From positions 1 to 20,728 of the forward strand of contig JAAYQB010000152.1 of NCBI GenBank assembly GCA_012519525.1: DNA of 20,728 bases, in the 5' to 3' direction. Position numbers and translations under genes: made by a program. Shown one piece after another: positions 1-7,484 of the stretch. A model generated the notes under the pieces. That model searched no databases. It was given only the letters and a program-made list of their open reading frames with translations, and had not been told where the DNA came from. Within the stretch, counting starts at the first letter, position 1. Each line of letters opens with the position of its first letter. The stretch is from Bacteroidales bacterium (GTDB lineage Bacteria > Bacteroidota > Bacteroidia > Bacteroidales > WCHB1-69).

Positions 1-54
1 ACGCAAAGAATTTTATTCAAAAATTTTCACTTTATGATAAAAAAAACGGTTTTT

Positions 55-1833
55 CTAATCTTCGGATATTTCTTCCACTATTTCTCTGTATTGAGTATAA
101 GCATTTGCTCTTGAGACAAAGCCATAATATTTTCCCTCTTTATCAATAACAGGCATATTATAATAACCTGTTTGTTTAAACTTATTTACCACCGACAGCA
201 TTGACTCTTTAGGATGAATGCTTGTTTTTGGCAGGTATATATATTCTTTTATCGGTCTTGAGTACGTTTCTTGATGAAAAATGTCTTTACGAACATCATC
301 CAAGACTATGACACCGCAAAAAACCGAATTTTCGTCAACAACGGGAAAAACATTTCTATTCGAATTTTCTATTAATACTATCAGGTCTTTCAAAGTAGCA
401 TGAGGCGATATTATGCTGAAATCATTCTCTACTATTTCCATAATATCAATTTTACTTAAAGCATGTTTATTTTTATCATGGGTTATCAAAAGTCCTTTTT
501 CAGCCAAAGGCTTGGTATAAATAGAATATTTTTCAAAATAATAAAACACTATATAGGCAATAACAGTGGTAATAATCAAAGGAATAAACAACTGATAACC
601 TTTTGATATTTCGGCTATTAAGAAAATAGCCGTCAAGGGTGCTTTCATCACACTGCCCATTAAAGCTGCCATGCCTGCCAATACAAAATTAATCACAGAC
701 AATTCTATTCCAAATAAAAAATTGAGACAATAAACAATAAAAAAACCTGCTATTCCGCCTAAATACAAAGTGGGAGCAAATACCCCACCTATTCCACCGG
801 CGGCATTGGTAAAACCGGTGGCAAAAGGTTTAAACAGTAACAGAGAAAAGATAAATACAATAAACGTAAAACTATTGTATTTGTACTTATAAAATGGACT
901 ATTGTTGAATAAACTATCGCTTTTTCCCATCAAAATATCGGCTATATTATCGTAGCCTTCCCCATAAAAAGAAGGGAATAAAAATATCAGTACACTCAAC
1001 AGAGTTCCACCGATTAATATTTTCATCCATTTTTTCCGTACTTTAACGAATAGGCGTTCAATAATAGTAGTGGTTCGCATAAAATAAAGAGACAATATAC
1101 CCACAAACAAACCCAAAATTACATAATAGGGCAAGTTAGAAACTTCAAAATCGGGAACAACGGGTATTGCATTAAACATCACTGTTTTTCCTAAAAACAA
1201 ATACGATAAAATCGTTCCGGTAACAGCCGAAGTAAGCAGGGGCAGCAATGATAAAGTCGTCAGGTCTAACATCAAGACTTCAATGGCAAAAATAATAGCA
1301 GCAATGGGAGCATTAAAAATAGCGGCAACGGCACCGGTTGACCCGCAAGCAGTTAATAAAACAACCGATTTGTTTTTGAGATGAAAAAACGAACCTAATT
1401 GCGAACCGATAGCCGAGCCTGTCAATGTAATAGGTGCTTCCAATCCGACAGAACCCCCGAAACCTACCGTCAGCGTACTCGTAATAACCGAAGAATAAGT
1501 ATGATGAAGTTTTAGTTTTCCATTTTTCTTCGCTATAGCATACAACACTTTTGTAACGCCGTGACTCAAATCATCTTTAATGAAAAAATGGATTATTAAT
1601 ACCGTTAAAGTAATCCCTATGACAGGAAAAGCCAAATATAAAAAATTGTATTCCGTTGCAGGAAACGACTGTTGTAACATTTGGTGCGTAAAATACACTG
1701 CATTTTTCAGTACAATAGCAGCCGTTGCCGCAATAGCCCCAACAAAAACACTTAAAATCAGAATAGTATTTTGTTCCGATAAGCGTGTTGAACTCCAACT
1801 TACAATTTCTTGTAATTTCTTTTTAAATGTCAT
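55..1833 (-). CDS. ClC family chloride channel/transporter with C-terminal CBS pair
   Basis: This is an inner-membrane ClC anion channel or H+/Cl- exchanger of 592 residues. About ten to twelve hydrophobic segments span residues 25-435, followed by a cytoplasmic CBS pair at about 465-590, which in this family binds adenine nucleotides and regulates gating. Visible ClC signatures are SHGVTKVL near 90 (the GSGIP region), GLEAP at 130-134 with the gating glutamate E132, GGVFAPTLYLGG (the GIFAP region), and a tyrosine in YSIYTK where the family has its anion-coordinating Tyr. The position of the internal proton glutamate of exchangers (second E of IIEE in E. coli ClcA) appears to be V186 in FAIEVLML, as in animal ClC channels. 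Its ATG lies inside the end of the upstream lipoprotein gene (11-base overlap), so the two are co-transcribed. The family is certain; channel versus exchanger is not. Confidence 0.95.
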   Translation of the reverse strand: MTFKKKLQEIVSWSSTRLSEQNTILILSVFVGAIAATAAIVLKNAVYFTHQMLQQSFPATEYNFLYLAFPVIGITLTVLIIHFFIKDDLSHGVTKVLYAIAKKNGKLKLHHTYSSVITSTLTVGFGGSVGLEAPITLTGSAIGSQLGSFFHLKNKSVVLLTACGSTGAVAAIFNAPIAAIIFAIEVLMLDLTTLSLLPLLTSAVTGTILSYLFLGKTVMFNAIPVVPDFEVSNLPYYVILGLFVGILSLYFMRTTTIIERLFVKVRKKWMKILIGGTLLSVLIFLFPSFYGEGYDNIADILMGKSDSLFNNSPFYKYKYNSFTFIVFIFSLLLFKPFATGFTNAAGGIGGVFAPTLYLGGIAGFFIVYCLNFLFGIELSVINFVLAGMAALMGSVMKAPLTAIFLIAEISKGYQLFIPLIITTVIAYIVFYYFEKYSIYTKPLAEKGLLITHDKNKHALSKIDIMEIVENDFSIISPHATLKDLIVLIENSNRNVFPVVDENSVFCGVIVLDDVRKDIFHQETYSRPIKEYIYLPKTSIHPKESMLSVVNKFKQTGYYNMPVIDKEGKYYGFVSRANAYTQYREIVEEISED

Positions 1834-2254
1834 AATCCTGCAATGAATATTGTAACGAAAACACTAACATCCATTCTATCCGTTCACTATCAACAAAAGT
1901 AACTTTCAATTCATTCGATTTGAATTTATCAATACGATAGATTCTTTTTATGTTTTCATATAAATCAGTAAATGTAACCGATAATTGATTGTTTTTTTTA
2001 TCAATAGTCCAATTTCCACTTGTTTCATACAAAGTGTTTTGCTCATAATATTTCATCACAACAATAGAAGAGCGGTAAAATGTCCATATACTTAGTACGG
2101 CTTCTACATTGCTTGGCGTTTCTTTCAGTGTTTCTACCTTATTCTTATACACTTTGGATATTTGCCATTGTCCTCTGATTTTTTCTTCGGGCTTCGTACA
2201 CGATAGTATAAAAATCGAACACAAAAAAGAAAATATTATTAAATTACTTTTCAA
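1823..2254 (-). CDS. Small lipoprotein, function unknown (lipocalin-like fold possible)
   Basis: I place the start at a TTG (2254), giving 143 residues with a clean lipoprotein signal: MKSNLIIF, a hydrophobic core, then the lipobox ILSC. The frame can be extended to an ATG at 2317, but that start would put 21 odd residues ahead of the signal peptide and would lie upstream of the likely transcription start, since a TACTTTTGC promoter box sits just downstream of that ATG. The mature part has GQWQISKVYKN, SGNWTIDKKNNQLSVTF and a C-terminal WMLVFSLQ. This resembles the short beta-rich lipocalin-like lipoproteins common in Bacteroidota, but no specific family is assigned. It overlaps the start of the downstream ClC gene by 11 bases and is translated before it, so it may accompany the channel in the envelope (inference). 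Confidence 0.75.
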   Translation of the reverse strand: MKSNLIIFSFLCSIFILSCTKPEEKIRGQWQISKVYKNKVETLKETPSNVEAVLSIWTFYRSSIVVMKYYEQNTLYETSGNWTIDKKNNQLSVTFTDLYENIKRIYRIDKFKSNELKVTFVDSERIEWMLVFSLQYSLQDYDI

Positions 2255-2302
2255 TGTATTGTATTTTTTTATAAAAAATTTACTTCCAACAATAATCAAG
2301 GG

Positions 2303-2335
2303 GCAAAAGTATATCATTTATTGGTATAAAACAAT
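2303..2335 (-). promoter_or_regulatory. Bacteroidota-type promoter for the lipoprotein-ClC pair
   Basis: Read on the minus strand, ATTG (2335-2332), a 20-base spacer, then TACTTTTGC (2311-2303) match the Bacteroidota -33 TTTG / -7 TAnnTTTG pattern. Transcription would start near 2297, about 40 bases before the TTG start of the lipoprotein. Confidence 0.5.
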
Positions 2336-2427
2336 GTTTTTAATAAAAAAACTACAAAGAATACTATAACATTTTGAAAAATTATACGTACTATTGTATA
2401 TAGTTTACTGTTTAATTGCATTACTGA

Positions 2428-2997
2428 ATGGATATAAATCAAGAAGTTATTCAAGCTTGTTCTGTTTTAAAAAAGGGAGGAACCATCTTATACCCTACCG
2501 ATTCTATTTGGGGAATTGGCTGTGATGCAACCAATTCCAAAGCTATAGAAAAAATCATACACATCAAACGCAGACCTATCAAGAAAAGTATGATTATTTT
2601 GGTTGACGAAATAGAAAAAATAGCACAATACGTTGATAACATTCCTATTATAGCCTATGATTTAATTTCACAGACCACACGTCCCACTACTTTTATTTAT
2701 CCCAATGTAAAAAACTTACCCAAAAACCTTATTGCCCCCGACAAAAGCATTGCCATTCGCATTACCACTAACGATTTTTGCCAACGATTAATTCGTTTAT
2801 TAGGAAAACCCATCATTTCCACTTCCGCCAATATATCGGGCAATAGTCCGGCATTAACGTTTAACGATATACAGCAAGAAATAATAAGACAAGTTGATTA
2901 TGTGGTTAATCCGACTACTGCAACAACCAGCGACAACAAACCTTCCACTATTATACGCTTTCTCGACGATTATTCATTTGAAGTAGTAAGAGAATAA
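2428..2997 (+). CDS. L-threonylcarbamoyladenylate synthase (TsaC/YrdC/Sua5 family)
   Basis: This enzyme makes threonylcarbamoyl-AMP from threonine, bicarbonate and ATP, the first step of the t6A37 modification of ANN-decoding tRNAs in the cytoplasm. The 189 residues are a single YrdC domain; there is no C-terminal Sua5 domain, so the length is that of TsaC. The nucleotide-binding signatures are visible: GGTILYPTDSIWGIGCDA (18-33), the K47xR49 motif in IKRRP, and STSANISG (131-138). The start is the first ATG of the frame, downstream of a weak TACTATTG box at 2389-2396 that could serve as its -7 element. It is divergent from the lipoprotein-ClC pair with a 173-base gap. In Bacteroidota a ClC gene and a YrdC gene are often neighbours, which supports the phylum placement. 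The family is certain; the exact symbol (tsaC or sua5) is a matter of convention. Confidence 0.95.
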   Translation: MDINQEVIQACSVLKKGGTILYPTDSIWGIGCDATNSKAIEKIIHIKRRPIKKSMIILVDEIEKIAQYVDNIPIIAYDLISQTTRPTTFIYPNVKNLPKNLIAPDKSIAIRITTNDFCQRLIRLLGKPIISTSANISGNSPALTFNDIQQEIIRQVDYVVNPTTATTSDNKPSTIIRFLDDYSFEVVRE

Positions 2998-3022
2998 AAA
3001 TAAAAAGCTTTTTGTTTTTTAC

Positions 3023-3054
3023 TTTATACACATTATTTTTTTATGTACCTTTGC
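3023..3054 (+). promoter_or_regulatory. Promoter for gcvH
   Basis: TACCTTTGC at 3046-3054 is a very good Bacteroidota -7 box. TTTA at 3023-3026 lies 19 bases upstream where the -33 TTTG is expected, so that half is weaker. The predicted transcript start near 3061 leaves a leader of about 30 bases. Confidence 0.6.
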
Positions 3055-3090
3055 AAAAAAATTAAAATTCACCAAAATATAAAATAAAAA

Positions 3091-3471
3091 ATGAAAATAT
3101 TAGAAAATCTTAAGTACGCAAAAAATCATGAGTGGATAAAAGTTGAAGGAAATGAAGCATTAATAGGAATTTCCGATTTTGCACAACATGAATTAGGCGA
3201 TATTGTTTTTGTAGATGTTCCCAGTGTAGGCGAAACCTTAGACAAAAACGAAGCTTTCGGTTCTATTGAAGCAGTAAAAACCGTATCCGATGTTTATATG
3301 CCCGTAGGTGGCGAAGTCTTAGCTTTTAACGAAGCATTAGAAGGAGAACCTGCTCTTATTAATTCAGACCCTTACGGAGAAGGATGGATAGTACGTATTA
3401 AAATGACAGATCCGGCTGAACTCAATGATTTAATGGATGCTACAGCTTATAAAGCTGAAATTGGATTATAA
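3091..3471 (+). CDS. gcvH: Glycine cleavage system H protein
   Basis: GcvH is the lipoyl-carrying shuttle protein of the glycine cleavage complex. It moves the aminomethyl group from the P protein to the T protein and is reoxidised by the L protein. The 126 residues match the family's length. The lipoyl-attachment site is in SIEAVKTVSDVYMP with the modified lysine at K63. The conserved N-terminal HEWIKVEG and ISDFAQHELGDIVFVDVP and the C-terminal NSDPYGEGWIVRI are all present. The gene stands alone between its own promoter and a strong terminator; gcvP and gcvT are not in the window, as is common in Bacteroidota where the gcv genes are scattered. In many bacteria the H protein also feeds lipoate to other enzymes. 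Confidence 0.97.
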   Translation: MKILENLKYAKNHEWIKVEGNEALIGISDFAQHELGDIVFVDVPSVGETLDKNEAFGSIEAVKTVSDVYMPVGGEVLAFNEALEGEPALINSDPYGEGWIVRIKMTDPAELNDLMDATAYKAEIGL

Positions 3472-3490
3472 AGAACCATAAAACATAGTA

Positions 3491-3529
3491 AAAAAGTTGT
3501 TAAGAAATTTTAACAACTTTTTTTTTTGA
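3491..3529 (+). terminator. Rho-independent terminator after gcvH
   Basis: A perfect 13-base stem (3491-3503 AAAAAGTTGTTAA with 3510-3522), a six-base loop GAAATT, then a run of T. It lies 20 bases after the gcvH stop and isolates gcvH from serS. Confidence 0.85.
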
Positions 3530-3598
3530 CTTAAAACAAGAAAATTGATTTTGTTCATAAGTTTTCAAAGAAAATGCTTATCATAACGATAAAAAAAG

Positions 3599-3606
3599 TA
3601 TTTTTG
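3599..3606 (+). promoter_or_regulatory. Possible -7 box for serS
   Basis: TATTTTTG fits TAnnTTTG and lies 20 bases before the serS ATG, directly after the gcvH terminator, so a promoter is needed here. I see no convincing TTTG in the -33 position. Confidence 0.4.
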
Positions 3607-3625
3607 TTAAAAATAAAAAAAGACA

Positions 3626-4894
3626 ATGATAGCGCTGCAATACTTAAGAGAAAACCCTGATAATGTTATAGAAAGATTAAAAATTAAAAATTTCGATGCA
3701 AGCGAATACGTTCGAGATATTTTGCATTTTGATAAACTTAAACGTAGTTTGCAAAAACAATTAGACGATAATTTGGCACAACAAAACAAAATTGCCAAAA
3801 AAATCGGAATTTTATTCAAAGAAAAAAAGACGGCGGAAGCGGAAATTTTAAAAGAACGCACTGCTCAACTTAAAATAGAATCGAAAAAAATAGAAGAAGA
3901 ACTTGTTAAAAACGAAGCGGCAATCAACGAGATTTTAATTCTTCTTCCCAATCTTCCTCATCACAGCGTAGCAAAAGGAAAATCGGCAGAAGACAATGAA
4001 ATTGTAAGTAGCGAAGGCGACACAACGACAGCACCTTTTATGTTGCCGCACTGGGACCTTTGTGAAAAAATGAATTTAATCAATTTTGAAATAGGCACTA
4101 AATTAACCGGTGCCGGCTTCCCGATTTACATCGGAAAAGGTGCAAAACTACAGCGTGCATTGATTAATTTTTTCTTAGACAATGCCGTCAGCAACGGCTA
4201 TATAGAACTTCAAACACCTTATGTGGTCAACGAAGATTCGGCTTTTGCTACAGGTCAACTGCCTGACAAAGAAGGGCAAATGTATCATATCACCAAAGAC
4301 AACTTATACCTTATTCCGACAGCGGAAGTACCTGTTACCAATGTGTATCGCAATAAAATAGTTAAGCCCGAAGAACTTCCCATCAAACATTGTGCTTATT
4401 CGGCTTGCTTCCGACGTGAAGCAGGTTCTTACGGTCAAGATGTGAGAGGATTAAATCGTTTACATCAATTTGATAAAGTTGAAATAGTTCAAATAACACA
4501 GCCCGAAAAATCTTATGCCGCTTTAGATGAAATGAAAAGCTATGTCAGCTCATTATTGCAAAAGTTGGAACTTCCTTTCCGTATCCTTCGATTGTGCGGA
4601 GGAGACATCAGTTTCACTTCTGCCTTAACATTTGACTTTGAAGTATATGCAAAAGGACAGCAAAAATGGTTGGAGGTAAGTTCCGTTTCTAATTTCGAGA
4701 ATTTTCAAGCCAATCGTATGAAACTGAGATATAAAAATAATGAAGGAAAAATGCAAATGCTTCACACCCTCAACGGTAGTGCTTTAGCCTTACCGCGCAT
4801 TGTTGTTGCCTTATTGGAAAATCATCAGAAAGAAAATAATACTATTCTTATTCCTAAAGCATTACAACCGTATACGGGATTTGATTGTATATAA
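3626..4894 (+). CDS. serS: Seryl-tRNA synthetase
   Basis: SerRS charges tRNA-Ser (and tRNA-Sec) with serine. At 422 residues it has the normal bacterial length. Residues about 30-105 form the charged, Lys/Glu-rich antiparallel coiled coil that grips the long variable arm of tRNA-Ser. The class II catalytic core follows: the motif 1 region around GAKLQRALINFFLD (172-185), the serine-pocket TAE (232-234), motif 2 CFRREAGSYGQDVRG (261-275), and motif 3 NGSALALPRIVVALLEN (383-399) with its class-defining Arg at 391. The C terminus ends in the usual LIPKALQPYTGFDCI. Nothing is missing or odd. It is a single gene downstream of a terminator; guaA follows after 119 bases. Confidence 0.98.
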   Translation: MIALQYLRENPDNVIERLKIKNFDASEYVRDILHFDKLKRSLQKQLDDNLAQQNKIAKKIGILFKEKKTAEAEILKERTAQLKIESKKIEEELVKNEAAINEILILLPNLPHHSVAKGKSAEDNEIVSSEGDTTTAPFMLPHWDLCEKMNLINFEIGTKLTGAGFPIYIGKGAKLQRALINFFLDNAVSNGYIELQTPYVVNEDSAFATGQLPDKEGQMYHITKDNLYLIPTAEVPVTNVYRNKIVKPEELPIKHCAYSACFRREAGSYGQDVRGLNRLHQFDKVEIVQITQPEKSYAALDEMKSYVSSLLQKLELPFRILRLCGGDISFTSALTFDFEVYAKGQQKWLEVSSVSNFENFQANRMKLRYKNNEGKMQMLHTLNGSALALPRIVVALLENHQKENNTILIPKALQPYTGFDCI

Positions 4895-4918
4895 AAATAT
4901 TTAACGATAAATAATCTT

Positions 4919-4999
4919 ATGAAACGAGCATGTCCGACTAATTTTAACACACAAATAGATGATTACAAAGTATGTGAGTTTCATACAACTAACAACTAA
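4919..4999 (+). CDS. Possible 26-codon ORF in the guaA leader
   Basis: Between serS and guaA there is an ATG-started frame of 26 codons (first residues MKRACPTNFN, last residues CEFHTTNN) ending 14 bases before the guaA ATG. It carries two Cys. An inverted repeat, TATGAAAC (4918-4925) and GTTTCATA (4978-4985), covers almost the same interval. A frame this short can arise by chance, and I recognise no family. It could be a leader peptide or just part of a structured 5' leader. Confidence 0.2.
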   Translation: MKRACPTNFNTQIDDYKVCEFHTTNN

Positions 5000-5013
5000 A
5001 AAAATATTAACGT

Positions 5014-6543
5014 ATGAATGAAATGATTTTAATTGTAGATTTCGGTTCTCAATACACCCAACTCATTGCACGTAAAATTCGAGAAATCAACACCTATTGT
5101 GAAATCAAACCTTATCATAAAGTAAATAATATTTCCGATAATGTAAAAGGAATCATTTTATCAGGAAGTCCTTTTTCCGTTTACGACGAAAATGCCCCCA
5201 CCCCCTTGATTGAACAATGGAGAAAAAAAATTCCCATTTTAGGTATATGCTACGGAGCTCAATTTTTAGCCTATCAACAAGGAGGCAGCGTGCTTTCTTC
5301 TTCTCACAGAGAATACGGAAGAGCCAATTTGACCTCTATTAATACCAATGATAAGCTATTTAAAAACATTTCGATAGGCTCACAAGTGTGGATGTCGCAT
5401 GGCGATACCATTACCGAAATCCCATCGCATTTTGAAATCCTTTGCAGTACCGAAAACGTTAAATATGCAGGTTTTAAAATCAAAGACGAAGCCACTTATG
5501 GCATTCAGTTTCACCCCGAAGTGCATCATTCCGAACAAGGAAAAGAGCTGTTAAGTAATTTCGTTTTAAACATTTGCAAATGTGCTCAAACATGGACACC
5601 CGATTCATTTATAGATACGACAATACAAGAACTTAAAAATCAACTTCAAAACGATAAAGTTATTTTAGGACTTTCGGGCGGCGTTGATTCTACGGTAGTA
5701 GCCTATTTGCTAAACAAAGCCATAGGTAGCAATTTATACGGTATTTTTGTCGATACGGGCTTATTAAGAAAAAATGAGTTTGAATTGGTAATGAAAGCCT
5801 GTCAACAGATAGGAATCAATGTCATTGGCGTAAAAGCACAAGCCGTTTTTTATGAAAAATTAAAAAACGTGTCCAATCCGGAAGAAAAACGAAAAATAAT
5901 AGGCAATACTTTTATAGAAATATTTGAAAAAGAAGCTAAAAAAATAAAAGATGTTCAGTGGTTAGCCCAAGGCACCATCTATCCCGATGTGATAGAATCA
6001 ATAACGATAAAAGGACTTTCTACTACCATCAAATCGCATCATAATGTCGGAGGATTACCCGAACGTATGTCGCTGAAAATAGTAGAACCTCTTCGCTATC
6101 TGTTCAAAGACGAAGTTCGACGTGTAGGCGAAGCATTAGGAGTACCCAAAGAAATGTTGTATCGTCATCCTTTCCCGGGACCCGGATTAGGAATACGTAT
6201 ATTGGGCGACATTACCGAAGAAAAAGTACGCATATTACAAGAAGTTGATGCTATTTTTATTCAACAACTGCGCGAATTGGGCTGGTACGATAAGTGTTGG
6301 CAAGCATTAGCCGTATTATTGCCGGTAAAAAGCGTTGGCGTTATGGGCGATAAGCGTACTTACGAAAATTGCGTAGCGCTACGTGCGGTGAATTCCGTTG
6401 ACGGAATGACAGCAGATTGGGTGCATTTGCCTTATGATATTTTAGGAAAAATTTCGAACGAAATCATTAATAACGTACGCGGAGTAAATAGAGTGGTATA
6501 CGATATAAGCTCTAAACCGCCGGCTACTATTGAATGGGAATAA
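5014..6543 (+). CDS. guaA: GMP synthase (glutamine-hydrolysing)
   Basis: GuaA converts XMP to GMP using ATP and the ammonia released from glutamine. The 509 residues have both halves. A class I glutamine amidotransferase covers 1-190 with the triad Cys79 (GICYGAQ), His167 and Glu169 (FHPEV). An ATP pyrophosphatase domain starts at about 200 with the PP-loop SGGVDS (221-226). The C-terminal dimerisation domain begins at HPFPGPGLGIRILG and ends in KPPATIEWE, the conserved XMP-binding tail. All key residues are intact. It is the first gene of the tightly packed plus-strand run ending at 14685. The 119-base gap before it contains a small ORF and an inverted repeat but no clear TAnnTTTG box, so its promoter is not identified. 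Confidence 0.98.
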   Translation: MNEMILIVDFGSQYTQLIARKIREINTYCEIKPYHKVNNISDNVKGIILSGSPFSVYDENAPTPLIEQWRKKIPILGICYGAQFLAYQQGGSVLSSSHREYGRANLTSINTNDKLFKNISIGSQVWMSHGDTITEIPSHFEILCSTENVKYAGFKIKDEATYGIQFHPEVHHSEQGKELLSNFVLNICKCAQTWTPDSFIDTTIQELKNQLQNDKVILGLSGGVDSTVVAYLLNKAIGSNLYGIFVDTGLLRKNEFELVMKACQQIGINVIGVKAQAVFYEKLKNVSNPEEKRKIIGNTFIEIFEKEAKKIKDVQWLAQGTIYPDVIESITIKGLSTTIKSHHNVGGLPERMSLKIVEPLRYLFKDEVRRVGEALGVPKEMLYRHPFPGPGLGIRILGDITEEKVRILQEVDAIFIQQLRELGWYDKCWQALAVLLPVKSVGVMGDKRTYENCVALRAVNSVDGMTADWVHLPYDILGKISNEIINNVRGVNRVVYDISSKPPATIEWE

Positions 6544-6562
6544 AACATTAAAACATTTCGAT

Positions 6563-7480
6563 ATGAATCATTTAGAAAGGACATTGGATAACCAAAATCA
6601 GGCTTGGAAATATATTTTACTATTTCTAATCGGGTTGTTGCTTATTGCTTTTATTGGGGCACTTCCTCAATTGGCAATATTGATGCACATTCAACAAAAA
6701 TACAATGCTGTTATTCTCAATATCAACGACTTGGTTAATTACGGTTTTGATTTGAATGCCATTTTAACCTTAAATATTTTTCCCTTTATTATCGGATTAT
6801 TGGTTCTTTTTGCCTTAATAAAAACATTGCACGGAAGATCCTATACCGAAGTTATCAATGGAACTAAAAAAATTCGCTGGAATCATTTTTTCTTTGCTTT
6901 TTTACTATGGACCAGCTTAATTGCTCTTTATTATTTAGTAAAGTATATGATTGCACCTCAAAACTTTATTTTTCAATTCCAAGCCGAAAAATTCATTGTT
7001 TTATTAGTCGTTACACTACTATTAATTCCTTTTCAAACTATCTACGAAGAAGTTATGTTTAGAGGCTACCTTATGCAAGGATTTGCCGTTTGGACCAACA
7101 ACAGATGGCTGCCCATTATTTTTACCGCATTAATTTTTGGTTTATTACATGTCCTTAATCCTGAAATCGAAGAATACGGATTTTGGATTGTCATGCCTCA
7201 ATACATTATTTTCGGATTATTATTCGGATTAACAACCGTCTTGGACGACGGTATCGAAACGGCAATGGGAGCACATACCGCCCACAATATTTTTTTATGC
7301 TTAATCTTAACATCTGAAGGTTCTGCCTTACAAACCTACGCACTTTTCCAAGAAATTAATATCAAAATGTCTGTTATTGACATCTTTGACCCATTAGTAA
7401 TTGGAACAATATTTTTAATTGTTCTTTATTTTAAATATAAATGGAATTTTTCCGTTTTAAATAAGAAAGTAAAACATTAA
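6563..7480 (+). CDS. CPBP family intramembrane glutamic/metallo-protease
   Basis: A polytopic inner-membrane protein of the CPBP (CaaX protease and bacteriocin-processing, Abi) family. I choose the ATG at 6563 (305 residues). The frame opens at a TTG at 6530 inside the end of guaA, but the 11 extra residues look unlike an N terminus. The family motifs are all present: EEVMFRGYLMQGF with the EExxxR catalytic pair (E162, E163, R167), FGLLHVLNP with H196, and the HxxxN motif H238TAHN242. Seven or eight hydrophobic segments can be drawn. Bacterial members are linked to peptide processing, bacteriocin self-immunity or membrane protein maturation; no substrate can be deduced here. It sits 19 bases after guaA and 4 bases before the LysM gene. 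Confidence 0.88.
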   Translation: MNHLERTLDNQNQAWKYILLFLIGLLLIAFIGALPQLAILMHIQQKYNAVILNINDLVNYGFDLNAILTLNIFPFIIGLLVLFALIKTLHGRSYTEVINGTKKIRWNHFFFAFLLWTSLIALYYLVKYMIAPQNFIFQFQAEKFIVLLVVTLLLIPFQTIYEEVMFRGYLMQGFAVWTNNRWLPIIFTALIFGLLHVLNPEIEEYGFWIVMPQYIIFGLLFGLTTVLDDGIETAMGAHTAHNIFLCLILTSEGSALQTYALFQEINIKMSVIDIFDPLVIGTIFLIVLYFKYKWNFSVLNKKVKH

Positions 7481-7484
7481 GAAA

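Noticed and set aside
41..55. AAAAACGGTTTTT palindrome after the ClC stop as a terminator
   Set aside because: The stem is only five A-T pairs around a three-base loop; too weak to call.
1580..1846. Plus-strand 88-codon frame opposite the ClC gene
   Set aside because: Lies wholly against well-conserved ClC coding sequence and has no family signature; an antisense shadow.
3002..3013. AAAAAGCTTTTT palindrome after the TsaC/Sua5 gene as a terminator
   Set aside because: Perfect palindrome with no loop and only A-T pairs apart from the centre; likely chance in this composition.
6530..6562. TTG start for the CPBP protease overlapping guaA
   Set aside because: The 11 added residues are polar and unlike the family's N termini; the ATG at 6563 is a better start.
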